Assembly (NCBI RefSeq): GCF_001298105.1
Contig: NZ_LGJH01000144.1
Span: forward strand, 25,508-89,507
Source of the DNA: Novosphingobium sp. ST904
GTDB lineage: Bacteria; Pseudomonadota; Alphaproteobacteria; Sphingomonadales; Sphingomonadaceae
DNA length: 64,000 nt
Direction: 5' to 3'
Shown here: piece after piece, positions 17,479 to 26,216 of the stretch
How positions within the stretch are numbered: position 1 is the first letter of the stretch
Layout of the letters: every line of letters begins with the position of its first letter
Made by a program: the position numbers and the translations under genes
Notes under the pieces: generated by a model
Databases searched by the model: none
Seen by the model: the letters and a program-made list of their open reading frames with translations, nothing else
What the model was told of the DNA's origin: nothing

Positions 17479-17492
17479 GAATACGGGTATTC
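17479..17492. promoter_or_regulatory. Palindromic operator of relBE
   Basis: GAATAC-GG-GTATTC is a perfect 6+2+6 palindrome directly upstream of the relB ribosome site. RHH antitoxins of this family bind such palindromes to repress their own operon. Confidence 0.6.
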
Positions 17493-17517
17493 ACTCTATC
17501 ACATGCGATGCTGCGCG

Positions 17518-18027
17518 TCACTCCGGCTCGATGCTGAAGTCCCAGCCATGGACGTCGAGCAGTTCGCAGGCGTTGCGGTCGTAGGCGGTGAAAGTGGAGT
17601 CGAGGTCGGTTCCGGGCCTGACCAGCAATTCGAGCGTATGCATCGAACTGTCAGCGATGACGGCATGCGTGTATCCGGCCTCGCGCGCCGTCGCCTCGTT
17701 CCGGACGGTAGCCGTCTCATGGGCGATGAACGGCTTTGCCGCCCGCTGTGCCGGCCCGTCGAACGTGCCGAGCGTGCGCAGGCGGTCGGTCTCCAGCGTC
17801 GCGCCGATATCGCCCGGCAGATCCACAAAGGGCGCAGCGATCTCGATCGCGGCGGCGGCGGTGGGCAGTTCGCCCGGTGCGGTGCCCTTCCAGATGAAGG
17901 CCCATTCCTCGCCGTCGATGCGCGGATGGGGCTGCATCACCTGGACGAAGAATGTGCCGAGTGGCCGGTCCCATCCGATGGCGACGGAACTGGCAACGTC
18001 CTTGCCGGGCAGGACATGACGGCTCAT
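17518..18027 (-). CDS. Conserved hypothetical protein, 169 aa
   Basis: ATG 18027 follows AAAGGAG. It begins MSRHVLPGKDVASSVAIGWD, then LGTFFVQVMQPHPRIDGEEW. It looks soluble, alpha-beta, and acidic. No known motif. Its stop is 56 bp from relB. Confidence 0.6.
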   Translation of the reverse strand: MSRHVLPGKDVASSVAIGWDRPLGTFFVQVMQPHPRIDGEEWAFIWKGTAPGELPTAAAAIEIAAPFVDLPGDIGATLETDRLRTLGTFDGPAQRAAKPFIAHETATVRNEATAREAGYTHAVIADSSMHTLELLVRPGTDLDSTFTAYDRNACELLDVHGWDFSIEPE

Positions 18028-18048
18028 GATCGGCTCCTTTGCGAGGGA

Positions 18049-18345
18049 TCAGTTTTCGAGAGTGCCCCATTCCGGGTGCCAGGGCCTCGGGAAAGGGGCG
18101 AAGCGCACCACGCCGGTGACCTGAGTGATACCAGCGGCGGATAGTTCTTCGAGATGCATCACACAGGAGAACGCCTCGGCCATATCGGTCTCGAGGAGGT
18201 GGTCCAGCATGGTGGCCTCGAAGATGTCCCGGTCGGTCATGGCCGTCCAGTCCAGCGCATCCATGAAGCCCTCGCGCCGTTCGACATAGCGCTCGAGGCG
18301 CGCGGCATCCGCCGTGACGATGGCAATGGCCTGATCGATGTGCAT
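18049..18345 (-). CDS. Hypothetical acidic protein, 98 aa
   Basis: ATG 18345 follows GAGGAGG at 5 nt. The protein is helical, rich in Met, Asp and Glu (ATMLDHLLETDMAEAFSCVM). Its ribosome site overlaps the stop of the upstream gene (18356), so the genes are translated from one message. Confidence 0.6.
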   Translation of the reverse strand: MHIDQAIAIVTADAARLERYVERREGFMDALDWTAMTDRDIFEATMLDHLLETDMAEAFSCVMHLEELSAAGITQVTGVVRFAPFPRPWHPEWGTLEN

Positions 18346-18355
18346 GGCCGCCTCC

Positions 18356-19081
18356 TCACGCTGCGAGTGGCCGGGCGGAGTCTGGCGCCGGAGCCATCGG
18401 CATCAGCGCCGGGACCGGCATGCCCGCGGGCATCGGCAGGACCGGCGCCGGGGATGACGCCGGTGCCGGGACGATATCGGCAAGCCGCAACTCGCGCTTC
18501 AGCCGCGCGGCGAAGCGTTCGGCCCTGATGAAGTCCGAGATACGCGCAAAGCGCAGGCGTTCGCGTGCTGCGGGGCCGCGCTTCGCGAAGTAGCTGACCT
18601 CGTTGTCCTCGTGGAGTGGGCCGATGGCGATGGATGCCTCGATCTCGGGAGAGGTGAGCACGACGCTCCCGGAAATCGCCGCGTCGCCATAGTGCGAGGT
18701 GACGTTGTAGCGGCCTTCGGAAAGATCCAGCGCGATCGCGAGGCGGCGCATGGCCTGGCGCGCGTCACGGTGGAAGCGGTCCTTGGCCGCCTTGTCGTGA
18801 GACACACCGCGCAGGGCAAGGGCCAGCAGTGCGGGATGGCGATCCAGCTCGGCGATGCGCCGCGTGCAGGCACTGCGCAGCGCTGCCTCCTCGCTCGCGG
18901 CCTCGGCAAGGCGGCCGAGATGACGCGCGAGCAGGAGAAGGGCGGGGTCGTTGTCGGGGCCGATACCGGCGACGCGGCAGTCCTCGATGCCCCGGTTGAT
19001 GGCGTGAAGCGCGGCGGTGAGGCTGGTCAGCGCGCTGGGATCGAGAGCCTGGTGGTGGCGGAACGGCACATCGTAGGACAT
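18356..19081 (-). CDS. Conserved hypothetical protein, 241 aa
   Basis: A mostly helical basic protein, starting MSYDVPFRHHQALDPSALTS. The middle has ASIAIGPLHEDNEVSYFAKR and the last 40 residues are a Pro/Ala/Met-rich low-complexity tail. No known motif. A G-rich leader (19121-19146 on the minus strand) with four runs of three or more G lies 40-65 nt upstream. Confidence 0.6.
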   Translation of the reverse strand: MSYDVPFRHHQALDPSALTSLTAALHAINRGIEDCRVAGIGPDNDPALLLLARHLGRLAEAASEEAALRSACTRRIAELDRHPALLALALRGVSHDKAAKDRFHRDARQAMRRLAIALDLSEGRYNVTSHYGDAAISGSVVLTSPEIEASIAIGPLHEDNEVSYFAKRGPAARERLRFARISDFIRAERFAARLKRELRLADIVPAPASSPAPVLPMPAGMPVPALMPMAPAPDSARPLAA

Positions 19082-19191
19082 TGCGAGGCACTTTCGGGCA
19101 AGATCGGGCGCATCCTCACGCCCGCCCTTCCCCTTCCCCCTCCGCTCCCGTGCCTTGGGGGTGCAGAGGGAAAATGGTGCCTCGATTCAGA

Positions 19192-19506
19192 TCAGGTTGT
19201 TTCGCTAACAACCTCACGCCACTGATGGACGAGAGCAATGAGCTCCTCGCGCCGACCGAACTGATCAGCATAGATCGCCTCGGGATAAGCCGCGAGAAAA
19301 CCGACGATCCTTGCGATATCGAGACCGACTTCCCGGTCGAGTCCGAACAGGTCGGCGATGGGAAAATGCCCCCAGTCGTCACCGTTCCACCAAGCGAGCA
19401 GAAAATTCGCGACCCGCTTCGATTGCCCAGTATCCGAGCGGGCGACATCGATAAGGCGATCAAGGGCAACTTTCGCACTTGCGACATCGATCGAGATTGC
19501 GGTCAT
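19192..19506 (-). CDS. DUF7673-like protein, 104 aa
   Basis: The segment DTGQSKRVANFLLAWWNGDD, followed by GHFPIADLFGLDREVGLDI and ARIVGFLAAYPEAIYADQFG, matches a small alphaproteobacterial plasmid family (DUF7673 as far as I recall). It is helical and acidic; its function is unknown. ATG 19506 follows AGGAC. Confidence 0.65.
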   Translation of the reverse strand: MTAISIDVASAKVALDRLIDVARSDTGQSKRVANFLLAWWNGDDWGHFPIADLFGLDREVGLDIARIVGFLAAYPEAIYADQFGRREELIALVHQWREVVSETT

Positions 19507-19554
19507 GGCAGATTGTCCTGATTTGCATGATGTATGGCACCGCGAAAATCGCGG

Positions 19555-19980
19555 TTAAGTTGAAGACGCGGTCCAAGGGTTGATGGTGTTGATTTTTGCG
19601 GCCAGGAAGGGCGCTGTATCTCGCGTCGCAATGACAAATCCACGCGATGCCGCGATAGCCGCGATATAACCGTCCGGCGTCGGGAAACCACGGCCCGCAG
19701 CCCTAGCGACAACAGCAAGATCGGAATACTTGAATGCCGCCCGTTCGTCGAACGGGAGTATCTTACCGAAGAACAGCTCGATCGTCCGGGACATCGCTTC
19801 CTCCAGCGATTGTCGCCGCTTGCCCTGTGCCAGTATGGAGATGCCAAACCGGATCTCAGCAATGGTCACGCTCGTGATGAACAGCGTCTCGATCGGCTGT
19901 TCGTCCAGCCAGGTGGATACCGCCCGCGATGGAGCAGCCTTTGTCATCTCCGATATGACGTTCGTATCCAGAACAATCAT
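19555..19980 (-). CDS. fitB: FitB/VapC-type PIN-domain toxin
   Basis: This is a 141-aa PIN-domain RNase. It starts MIVLDTNVISEMTKAAPSRA with the first Asp (D5), has the family's SVTIAEIRFGISIL (Glu), and a C-terminal TPDGYIAAIAASRGFVIATR with the remaining Asp residues. The ATG overlaps the antitoxin stop by 4 nt (ATGA). FitB-type toxins cleave RNA, and FitAB pairs are common on alphaproteobacterial replicons as stability modules. Confidence 0.9.
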   Translation of the reverse strand: MIVLDTNVISEMTKAAPSRAVSTWLDEQPIETLFITSVTIAEIRFGISILAQGKRRQSLEEAMSRTIELFFGKILPFDERAAFKYSDLAVVARAAGRGFPTPDGYIAAIAASRGFVIATRDTAPFLAAKINTINPWTASST

Positions 19981-20234
19981 TCGTCGAGAGCCATCGGAGC
20001 GGCAGGAGTGCGTTCTCCAGCGTTTGCAAGAACTGCAGCTTCTTCGTCGGTAATTCCTGCAGCTTTCCAGATTCCGGAGAGAGCCTGTCCCAAGCGGGGA
20101 CGGCCTTCAGGCTTCACCGCACGTGATAGAATGTCCCGAATCTCGGCTTCGGTACTGCGCCCATGCAAGGCGGCCTGCGCCTTGAGCGCACGATGGACGT
20201 CGTCAGGAATATTACGAACTGTCAGGGCCGGCAT
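19977..20234 (-). CDS. fitA: FitA/VapB-type Arc-like antitoxin
   Basis: The 85-aa protein starts MPALTVRNIPDDVHRALKAQ, then AALHGRSTEAEIRDILSRAV, the typical FitA RHH domain, followed by a short acidic C-terminus that binds the toxin. ATG 20234 is chosen over an upstream in-frame start because the family begins MPxLTVRN. It precedes and overlaps fitB. Confidence 0.88.
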   Translation of the reverse strand: MPALTVRNIPDDVHRALKAQAALHGRSTEAEIRDILSRAVKPEGRPRLGQALSGIWKAAGITDEEAAVLANAGERTPAAPMALDE

Positions 20235-20273
20235 GAGAAAGCATCCGTTTGATGGCATCTTGTCGAAATGATA

Positions 20274-20510
20274 TCATGCGCGCGCTGGCGCCGTCAATTC
20301 GGGAAGCGCCGGACTCTCCAGCTCGGCCATGAAGCCATCGGGATCGATGAACATGGCGAGCGCGCGCAGATACTCGGCATAGGCGAAGCGCGAGACCTCG
20401 CTGTCGAACTCGTGGCGCGTGGCGGTGAGCACGCTGCGATATTCGCAGGCGAGTGTTTCGCCGTTGGCGCGGATGGTATCGGCGAAGGCGCGAAAATGGC
20501 GGTAGCGCAT
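20274..20510 (-). CDS. Hypothetical protein, 78 aa
   Basis: ATG 20510 has GGAG 8 nt upstream, so the longer low-complexity reading is rejected. The protein is helical with Arg and aromatic residues (MRYRHFRAFADTIRANGETL). Family unknown. Its start lies 5 nt past the stop of the broken SNase gene. Confidence 0.55.
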   Translation of the reverse strand: MRYRHFRAFADTIRANGETLACEYRSVLTATRHEFDSEVSRFAYAEYLRALAMFIDPDGFMAELESPALPELTAPARA

Positions 20511-20515
20511 GAGCT

Positions 20516-21148
20516 TTACTCCATGAGAGTTCGCCTTTCCCTCGCCCTCTCCCCTTCCGATGCCCCGGATGTCCAGGATTTCTCGGGTCGCTGGGGCACC
20601 GGCGCAGAGAGGGTCAGCGCCGCCCCGGCTTCGCCTCGCAGGCAAGCCGCTCGCCGGCGACGCCACTTGGCCGGTTCGGTAAAGCTGCCCGCGTGCGCGC
20701 CGCGCTTTGCAGCACGGGCGGCCTGATAGGCGGCCATGTATCGGCGCGCCTGTTCGGGCCGGCCCTTGAGGTAGCCGGTCACCGGGATCGCAAGCCCCGC
20801 CGCGATCATCGCCTCGCCCAGGTCGCGCCCGCCGATCTCGACGGTGCCCACCGGGCGGCCATAGCTGGCGCTGCCGGTGAGGCGGACCGTCGCGTTACCG
20901 GACTTGAGCAACCGCGAGGCATAGTCCTGCGCCGCCTTGCCGCAAGGTCAGCAGCCCGAAGCGGTGGCGCACAGCTGCTTGCGCTCATAGGCATCGGCGC
21001 CGTGCAGGCGCACATCGAACGACACGGTGTCGCCGTCGATCGCGCGGCCTCGGGCGACGATCGCGGCGGCGCGGGGATCGGCAGGTTCACGCGAGACGGC
21101 GGCATCGCAGGCGGTGAGCGCGAGCAGCGAGACGAGGATCAGGCGCAT
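20516..21148 (-). pseudogene. SNase-like (thermonuclease) secreted nuclease, interrupted by an in-frame TGA
   Basis: The first part (21148-20951) has a lipoprotein-like or secretion signal (MRLILVSLLALTACDAAVS) and the SNase strands RAIDGDTVSFDVRLHGADAY with the catalytic-region Asp residues. A TGA at 20950-20948 replaces what looks like Trp in a C-W-P-C context, after which the same frame continues with the conserved KAAQDYASRLLKSGNATVRL, GRDLGEAMIAAGLAIP and a C-terminal basic segment. The full reading would be 210 aa. The distal part lacks a good start. Point mutation or sequencing error cannot be separated here. Confidence 0.75.
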
Positions 21149-21387
21149 GCGGCATGCTTCTGGCCTGCGACTTCAGGGCTGGTGGTGGGGCTGCTCAGCG
21201 GCGCGACATCGCCGCGATGCTCGATGACGCGCCAGGGCTGAAGCGGATCGAGGGTGGCGACAACCGAGACGGCAAGGCCCTCGTCGGCCATGTGGCCCGC
21301 CACTCGGATCGCATGCGCGCGACTGCACAGCACAGCCCGCAAGGGTGACAGAAGGGGCGAGAAGGTTCGGATCGGGATCTGTGTCAT
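21139..21387 (-). CDS. Hypothetical protein, 82 aa
   Basis: ATG 21387 overlaps the stop of the DUF6927 gene by 4 nt. The protein starts MTQIPIRTFSPLLSPLRAVL and has an alpha-beta part, AHAIRVAGHMADEGLAVSVV, then VATLDPLQPWRVIEHRGD. Its stop overlaps the SNase start by 10 nt. Family unknown. Confidence 0.55.
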   Translation of the reverse strand: MTQIPIRTFSPLLSPLRAVLCSRAHAIRVAGHMADEGLAVSVVATLDPLQPWRVIEHRGDVAPLSSPTTSPEVAGQKHAACA

Positions 21388-22028
21388 GGGACCGCCCTTG
21401 CAGATGTGGTGGAGGAGGCAAAGACGGTGCGATGCACGCGGGTCTGCACCGCCACGCTCCAGTCGCGCTCCCGAAAACCGGTGATCCGATAGCGGCCATG
21501 GCCGTCCGGAACGCGGAAGGTGATCGAGCGGCCACGCTTGACGACGATGAACTCGCTGCCCTCGTAGCCGTCGGTGAAGGTCACCGGCTCGGCGAGCCGG
21601 ATGCGCATGCCGTCCTCGATCTTCCGGGAACGGCGCTGGAGGTTGGCGCGGCAACGTCGCCGCCAGTCGAGGGCATATTCGTTGTCGGTCGGCGTCAGCA
21701 GGTCGAGGATATGGGCGGGGCAGCCATCCTCGCATGGCCCCATTTTTTCGCTCAAGTCCTTGTACCCGAAGTGGAGATTGTCCTTGTCCCCCGGGTTCCA
21801 CCGCACGAGGCAGACGATGCCGAGCACTTCGGTTATCTCGCCGTTGGCGCGGTACTCCGCGGCGGCGTAGTAGACCCTGTTGCCGGGGCAGGAGGAGGCG
21901 AGGACGCGCGCGCTGTGCGCGATGCCGTCTTCTCCCGCTTCCCAATCGAAGGTGAACTGGGCGTCGAGCCAGGATTTGGCGGTAGCGTGCCCGCCCATGT
22001 GGTGACGGTTCATGTAAAGCCAGCCCAT
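21384..22028 (-). CDS. DUF6927-type protein, 214 aa
   Basis: The start MGWLYMNRHHMGGHATAKSW with LDAQFTFDWEAG, and the centre YYAAAEYRANGEITEVLGIV with CLVRWNPGDKDN, match a conserved alphaproteobacterial plasmid family (DUF6927). A Cys pair CEDGCPAHILDLL and a C-terminal FIVVKRGRSITFRVPDGHG follow. Function unknown. ATG 22028 follows GAGGAG. It is read with ardC upstream (30 bp gap). Confidence 0.75.
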   Translation of the reverse strand: MGWLYMNRHHMGGHATAKSWLDAQFTFDWEAGEDGIAHSARVLASSCPGNRVYYAAAEYRANGEITEVLGIVCLVRWNPGDKDNLHFGYKDLSEKMGPCEDGCPAHILDLLTPTDNEYALDWRRRCRANLQRRSRKIEDGMRIRLAEPVTFTDGYEGSEFIVVKRGRSITFRVPDGHGRYRITGFRERDWSVAVQTRVHRTVFASSTTSARAVP

Positions 22029-22058
22029 GGGGCGGTCTCCTCAGGTGATGGTGATGGG

Positions 22059-23017
22059 TCATGCCGCCGCCCTCATCGGCTCGGCCGTGTCTTCGCAATC
22101 GGCACGGCTGAAGGCGGCGAGGTAGGCGAATGCCTGCTCGGCCTTCGAAGCGGCGGTGAAGATGGCGCTGTGATCGCTCCGGAGCACGTCGATCCAGTGG
22201 CCCAGGTAACTGGCATGGCTGTCGTGAAGTTCGCTCGGCAAGCCAAGCTCGGCGCAGATCGACGCTGAAGTCAGTTCGGCGCAGAGTTCCTCCATGCAAT
22301 AGGCCGCATCGCCGAACCGCTTGCCGAAAGTGCGGTTGAGGCGCGTTTCATTTCCGCTCCAGTGCGCGGTCTCGTGTCCTCTCGTCGAGGCCAGCAGATC
22401 CGCCGAACGGAAGCTGCCGGGATGGGGGAGCTGGATGTAATCGCCACCCGGATCGTAGTAGGCGCGGTCCCCGCCCCAGCGCAGTTCAGCAGGGATCGGC
22501 GCGAAGAAGGCATCGATCGCCGCCTGCCGGTGCGAGAGCAGCGCCGGGGTCGGCGGCACGTCGCGCGCATAGTAGTAGCGCGGCAGGCCCTCCACTTCGT
22601 CAGCATTGTAGACCCAGTAATGGCGCAGGAAGCGGATCAGCGCGCCGGAAGTCTTCTCGCCCATGAGGCCGGGAGCACCGGCCTTGCGGAAGCTGGAGGC
22701 ATAGATCGACATGGCGGGAACAGCATCGCGATGGACATGGCCGCCCAGCTCCCCGGCCTGGCGCGCGGTCATCCAGTAGCGCGAACGATAGCCGCGCGCG
22801 TCGGCGATCGCCCAGAGCCAGAGGCAATTAATGCCATGGTAGGCGTGCCCTCATGGCGCAGCGGGCGGCCGCCCTCGCCGGTCAGCGACCAGGGCCGGGT
22901 CCAGGGCTTCGTTCCCGCCTCGAGGCGGGCAATGATCATGCGGGTGACCTCGCGCGCGATATCGCGAGAGGAACGCGGGGCGGATGCCGGGAGCCGTGCC
23001 GGCGCGGTAATGGACAT
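22059..23017 (-). CDS. ardC: ArdC-like antirestriction / zincin-type protein, frameshifted
   Basis: The N-terminal domain (RDIAREVTRMIIARLEAGTK, PWTRPWSLTGEGGRPLRHEG) is the ArdC ssDNA-binding domain. The C-terminal part has the metallopeptidase motif STRGHETAHWSGNETRLNR with HExxH-like HETAH and later CMEELCAELTSA. ArdC protects incoming plasmid ssDNA from restriction during conjugation. The frame is lost near 22839-22842, where one missing base (GTP-Y-HGINCLWLW expected) separates the domains; restored length is 319 aa. ATG 23017 has GCAGGAG upstream. It lies downstream of the parB-like gene. Confidence 0.88.
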
Positions 23018-23113
23018 GGCGCACTCCTGCGGTTAGCAATGCGGTCGGCACCGGCCCGGGAACTCTGCCGGGGGGAGAGACGGCGTGAGACCTGTCAGGA
23101 CAGTGCGGGAGGC

Positions 23114-25450
23114 TTACTCGGCGGCCTCGGCCCATTCGCTCACCGCGTCGTCGTCGCCGAAGACATGCGGGCTTTCGTCATCGAGGCCATCCGCCTCGTC
23201 GTCGATGGCCTCATGCCCGTCCATCGTGCCGTCTTCAGTGTCGCCATCGTCGGGATCCTGCGTTTCGGCACCGTCAGTGGCAAGCACCGCCAGGGCCTCC
23301 TCGTCGTCACCCTCATCGTCGCCGATCAGTGCAGCGAGATCGATGTCCGTATCGGTGTCGTTCTCGACGCCGGCAGTTTCGCCCTCGGCCTCGGCCTTGG
23401 GCAGCGTCACCGGGAAGCGCATCGCGGCGGGCACCCAGGCAAGGGCCGCTTCCTTCACCTCGGCCTCGATCACGGCCTCGCCGGCGAACAGCTTCTCGCA
23501 CGATGCCGAGATCTCGCCCTTCTTCTGGCTGGCATGACGGCCCGAGAGCGCGGGACCGCCGACGTCGTCGAGCAGCGAGAGCAGCGCCCCCTTGGGAATG
23601 CGGTCGAAGAAGTTCTCAGACGTCGGCCGCCACCAGCTGGCCACATCGATATCGAGGATCGTCGCGAGCCGGTTCTGCAGCGCGTTCTGCCGCGTGGAAT
23701 GGCTTTCCTTGGCCTCGAAGGACTTCGCCACGATCCAGGCCAGCCATGCCGCCTTGGCCTCGTCGCCCAGCATGCGGAACGCCTCGAAGCGGGTCACCAT
23801 GTCACCGGATTCGGTCCAGCTGGCATCGAGCCCCTCATGGACCTCGGCGAGGTAATCGCGCGCGCGGGCGCCGGGCACGCTATTGGCCAGAACCGGGTCC
23901 TGCGGCGACGGCGCGCGGATCGTCGTTCCGTTGTACGAGGCCCCGGCATGGCCCTGGTCGGCCATGACGAACAGCATGTAGTCGAGCGCCAGCGCCGGAT
24001 TGGCGATGATCGAAGCGCCCAGCACGTCGCGGCGCTGGACCGCGAGCTGGTCGAGCAGCACCTGGCTCATCGCCTTGCCGCCCGGCGCCGCCGCTGCCGG
24101 ATCGACCTCCTCGGCCTTGCCGCGGCCCTCGGCGATGCCACCGCCACGCGCGGGGCCTTCCTCGATGCGGAAGGTCGGGGTGCGCGCCACGATCGCGCCG
24201 TCGCCGTCGATATAAGGGGCATCGTCACCGTCACCGGCTTCGCCGCCCTCGCCCGGTTCATCGCCGGCCTCGTCTTCATCATCGACCAGGGTGACGCGCA
24301 GCGAGGTCTCGGAGTAGTAGGTGTCGTCCAGTTCCATGGTGCCGTCGTTCTCCAGCGTCAGGAACAGGCCGACGCGCGGGGTCAGTTCGGGGGGCAGCAG
24401 CGCAGGACGATGGAAGCGCAGCGTCTGCACCTCTTCGCCCAGCGCCTCGTATTCGGCATTGAGGGCGTCGTAAGCTTCCTCCTCGATCTCCTCGTTCTCC
24501 ATCTCGGTCTCGATGACGCCGGTACGGGTATCGATCTCCTCGATCCGGGCGGCCTGCTCGGCCGTCAGCGCCGCCATCGGCAGGTCGACACGGTGAAGCC
24601 CGCGTGCCGCTTCCCAGACCGAGCCCCCGGCGATCGGCCTGATCCAGGCGAGGCCACGTTCCTCGCCGATGCGCGCGGCTTCGGCTTCCATCTTCGCCGC
24701 AGCCAGCGTCTGCGCGATCTCGGGATTGAGCCAGCTGTCGCCGGCATCGCTGAACAGGTCGCGATCGACCACGCCGCCGGCAGCCACATAGGCGTCCTCG
24801 CCGACCAGCAACGCGACAGGGTCGGTGGACTTCATGCTCTCGTTGGCGATCACCCGGCGGATCGTGTCGGGGCCGTAGTAGCTGGACTTGCCGTAGCTGT
24901 TCCACACCATCATCTGGCGCTCGTGGCTCTGGGTCGAGGCATAGGCCTTGGCGAGGTCGAGCGTGATCGTGCCCTGGGCCAGCGCCTCGAAGATGGGCTC
25001 GGCGAGATTGGCGAGGCGCAGGCGGCCTTCGACGAACCGGCGCGAGATGCCGAAGCGCTTCGCCACCCCGTCGATATCGCCGTTCTCTCCCAGGAAGTGC
25101 TGGAAGGCCCGGCATTCGTCGGCAGGAGACATCGCCAATCTCTGGAAGTTCTCGGCCAGCGAGGTTTCCGAGAGCGTCGCATCGTCGCCCGAGAGCGTCA
25201 TCACCGGCACGTCGTAGTCGGCCGCCACGATATCGCCGCGCTCGGCCAGCAGCATCAGCGCGCGGTAGCGGCGGCTGCCCGCGATCACGGCAAACGCGCC
25301 GCGCGGCTTCTTTACCGGCGTCACGATGAGGTTCTGCAGCACGCCGCGTGCGAAAATGTCGGCGGCGAACTGTTCGATCAGGTCATCGCCCGCCTTGCGC
25401 ACGTTGATGTCGGAGAGGATCAGCCTGGCGAGTTTCACGGTCTGGATCAT
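23114..25450 (-). CDS. Large ParB/RepB-type DNA-binding protein, 778 aa
   Basis: The N-terminal 230 residues are ParB-like: MIQTVKLARLILSDINVRKA, a nuclease-like QNLIVTPVKKPRGAFAVIAG with GSRRYRA, LAENFQRLAMSPADECRAF, and an HTH VAKRFGISRRFVEGRLRLAN. The rest is an acidic helical extension with many Asp/Glu runs. At 778 aa it is over twice the length of a partition ParB. Such giant ParB-like proteins are a regular part of sphingomonad and rhizobial plasmid backbones and probably have roles other than partition. ATG 25450 with AAGGTGAT is chosen. A G-rich leader lies 42-70 nt upstream. Confidence 0.88.
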   Translation of the reverse strand: MIQTVKLARLILSDINVRKAGDDLIEQFAADIFARGVLQNLIVTPVKKPRGAFAVIAGSRRYRALMLLAERGDIVAADYDVPVMTLSGDDATLSETSLAENFQRLAMSPADECRAFQHFLGENGDIDGVAKRFGISRRFVEGRLRLANLAEPIFEALAQGTITLDLAKAYASTQSHERQMMVWNSYGKSSYYGPDTIRRVIANESMKSTDPVALLVGEDAYVAAGGVVDRDLFSDAGDSWLNPEIAQTLAAAKMEAEAARIGEERGLAWIRPIAGGSVWEAARGLHRVDLPMAALTAEQAARIEEIDTRTGVIETEMENEEIEEEAYDALNAEYEALGEEVQTLRFHRPALLPPELTPRVGLFLTLENDGTMELDDTYYSETSLRVTLVDDEDEAGDEPGEGGEAGDGDDAPYIDGDGAIVARTPTFRIEEGPARGGGIAEGRGKAEEVDPAAAAPGGKAMSQVLLDQLAVQRRDVLGASIIANPALALDYMLFVMADQGHAGASYNGTTIRAPSPQDPVLANSVPGARARDYLAEVHEGLDASWTESGDMVTRFEAFRMLGDEAKAAWLAWIVAKSFEAKESHSTRQNALQNRLATILDIDVASWWRPTSENFFDRIPKGALLSLLDDVGGPALSGRHASQKKGEISASCEKLFAGEAVIEAEVKEAALAWVPAAMRFPVTLPKAEAEGETAGVENDTDTDIDLAALIGDDEGDDEEALAVLATDGAETQDPDDGDTEDGTMDGHEAIDDEADGLDDESPHVFGDDDAVSEWAEAAE

Positions 25451-25564
25451 GGGGATATCACCTTCTTGGCACTGTTCGGACCAATTCCCGAACACCCCGC
25501 CCCTTCCCCCTCCCTCTCTTTGGGCCCCGGGAAGTCGTGATATCGCTGTGATCCTATGGCATGC

Positions 25565-25885
25565 TCAGGTGCTTGCTCGGTGCTGAGTGCCGTTCGGGGA
25601 TTTGCGGCTCACGCGAGCCTCATGGCGCAGCATGTGCTTGCGCAACGTGCGGTTGATCTCGGTCTGGTAGCCCCCATCGGAGTGTTCCTTGAACCAGGCG
25701 ATGACGTCCAGATCGAGCCGCATGGTCACCGACTTCTTGAGCGGCTTGTAAAGGCCCGGACGGTGGGCATGGTCCCAGTTGGCCTCCGGCGCCTCGGGAA
25801 TGTCGTGCGTGTCGATCTCGTCGTCTGCCATCGCCTGAAGCGCGGCCAGCTGCTCACGCTCGGACTTATCAAGATTCTTCTTCAT
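25565..25885 (-). CDS. brnA: BrnA-type antitoxin
   Basis: The 106-aa protein has the BrnA C-terminal RHH: KKSVTMRLDLDVIAWFKEHS followed by GGYQTEINRTLRKHML. The acidic N-terminal half (DDEIDTHDIPEAPEANWDHA) would bind the toxin. The toxin gene lies upstream and overlaps by 17 nt, the usual brnT-brnA order. Confidence 0.88.
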   Translation of the reverse strand: MKKNLDKSEREQLAALQAMADDEIDTHDIPEAPEANWDHAHRPGLYKPLKKSVTMRLDLDVIAWFKEHSDGGYQTEINRTLRKHMLRHEARVSRKSPNGTQHRAST

Positions 25886-26186
25886 ACCGTCTCCTTTCGT
25901 GAGGCGTTGCCTTTCGGGCGCTGATGATCCGTATCCGGTTGTCGCTATCTGGATCTGGATAGCTGTGCACGACCAGGACGATAACCGTGCCCTGCACCGC
26001 ACCGATCGCATGGAAGCGTTCCTCACCATCGACCGTTCGGTCAGGGATGATGACGAGGAAAGGATCGTCCCACACCCGCTGGGCGAGCGGAAACCCGATC
26101 CGGTGCTTGCGCAGATTGATCTCGGCTTTCTCCGGGTCCCATTCGAACCGCACATCATCTCCATATGTATTGACGATATTGTCCAT
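25869..26186 (-). CDS. brnT: BrnT-type toxin
   Basis: This 105-aa RelE-fold toxin shows DVRFEWDPEKAEINLRKHRI with the family's W-D-P-E-K-A..N-x-x-K-H, VWDDPFLVIIPDR, GEERFHAIGAVQGTVIVLVV and RIRIISARKATPHERRRYEE. It is expected to be a ribonuclease inhibited by the downstream BrnA, with joint autorepression. ATG 26186 is the first in-frame ATG; no strong ribosome site is seen. Confidence 0.9.
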   Translation of the reverse strand: MDNIVNTYGDDVRFEWDPEKAEINLRKHRIGFPLAQRVWDDPFLVIIPDRTVDGEERFHAIGAVQGTVIVLVVHSYPDPDSDNRIRIISARKATPHERRRYEEES

Positions 26187-26216
26187 ACACCATTGCTCTC
26201 GATTATGCCAGTGCTC

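Noticed and set aside
22853..25540. 895-aa open frame on the plus strand
   Set aside because: It is antisense to the ParB-like gene, Arg/Ala/Gly-rich, with no motif; long antisense frames are normal in GC-rich DNA.
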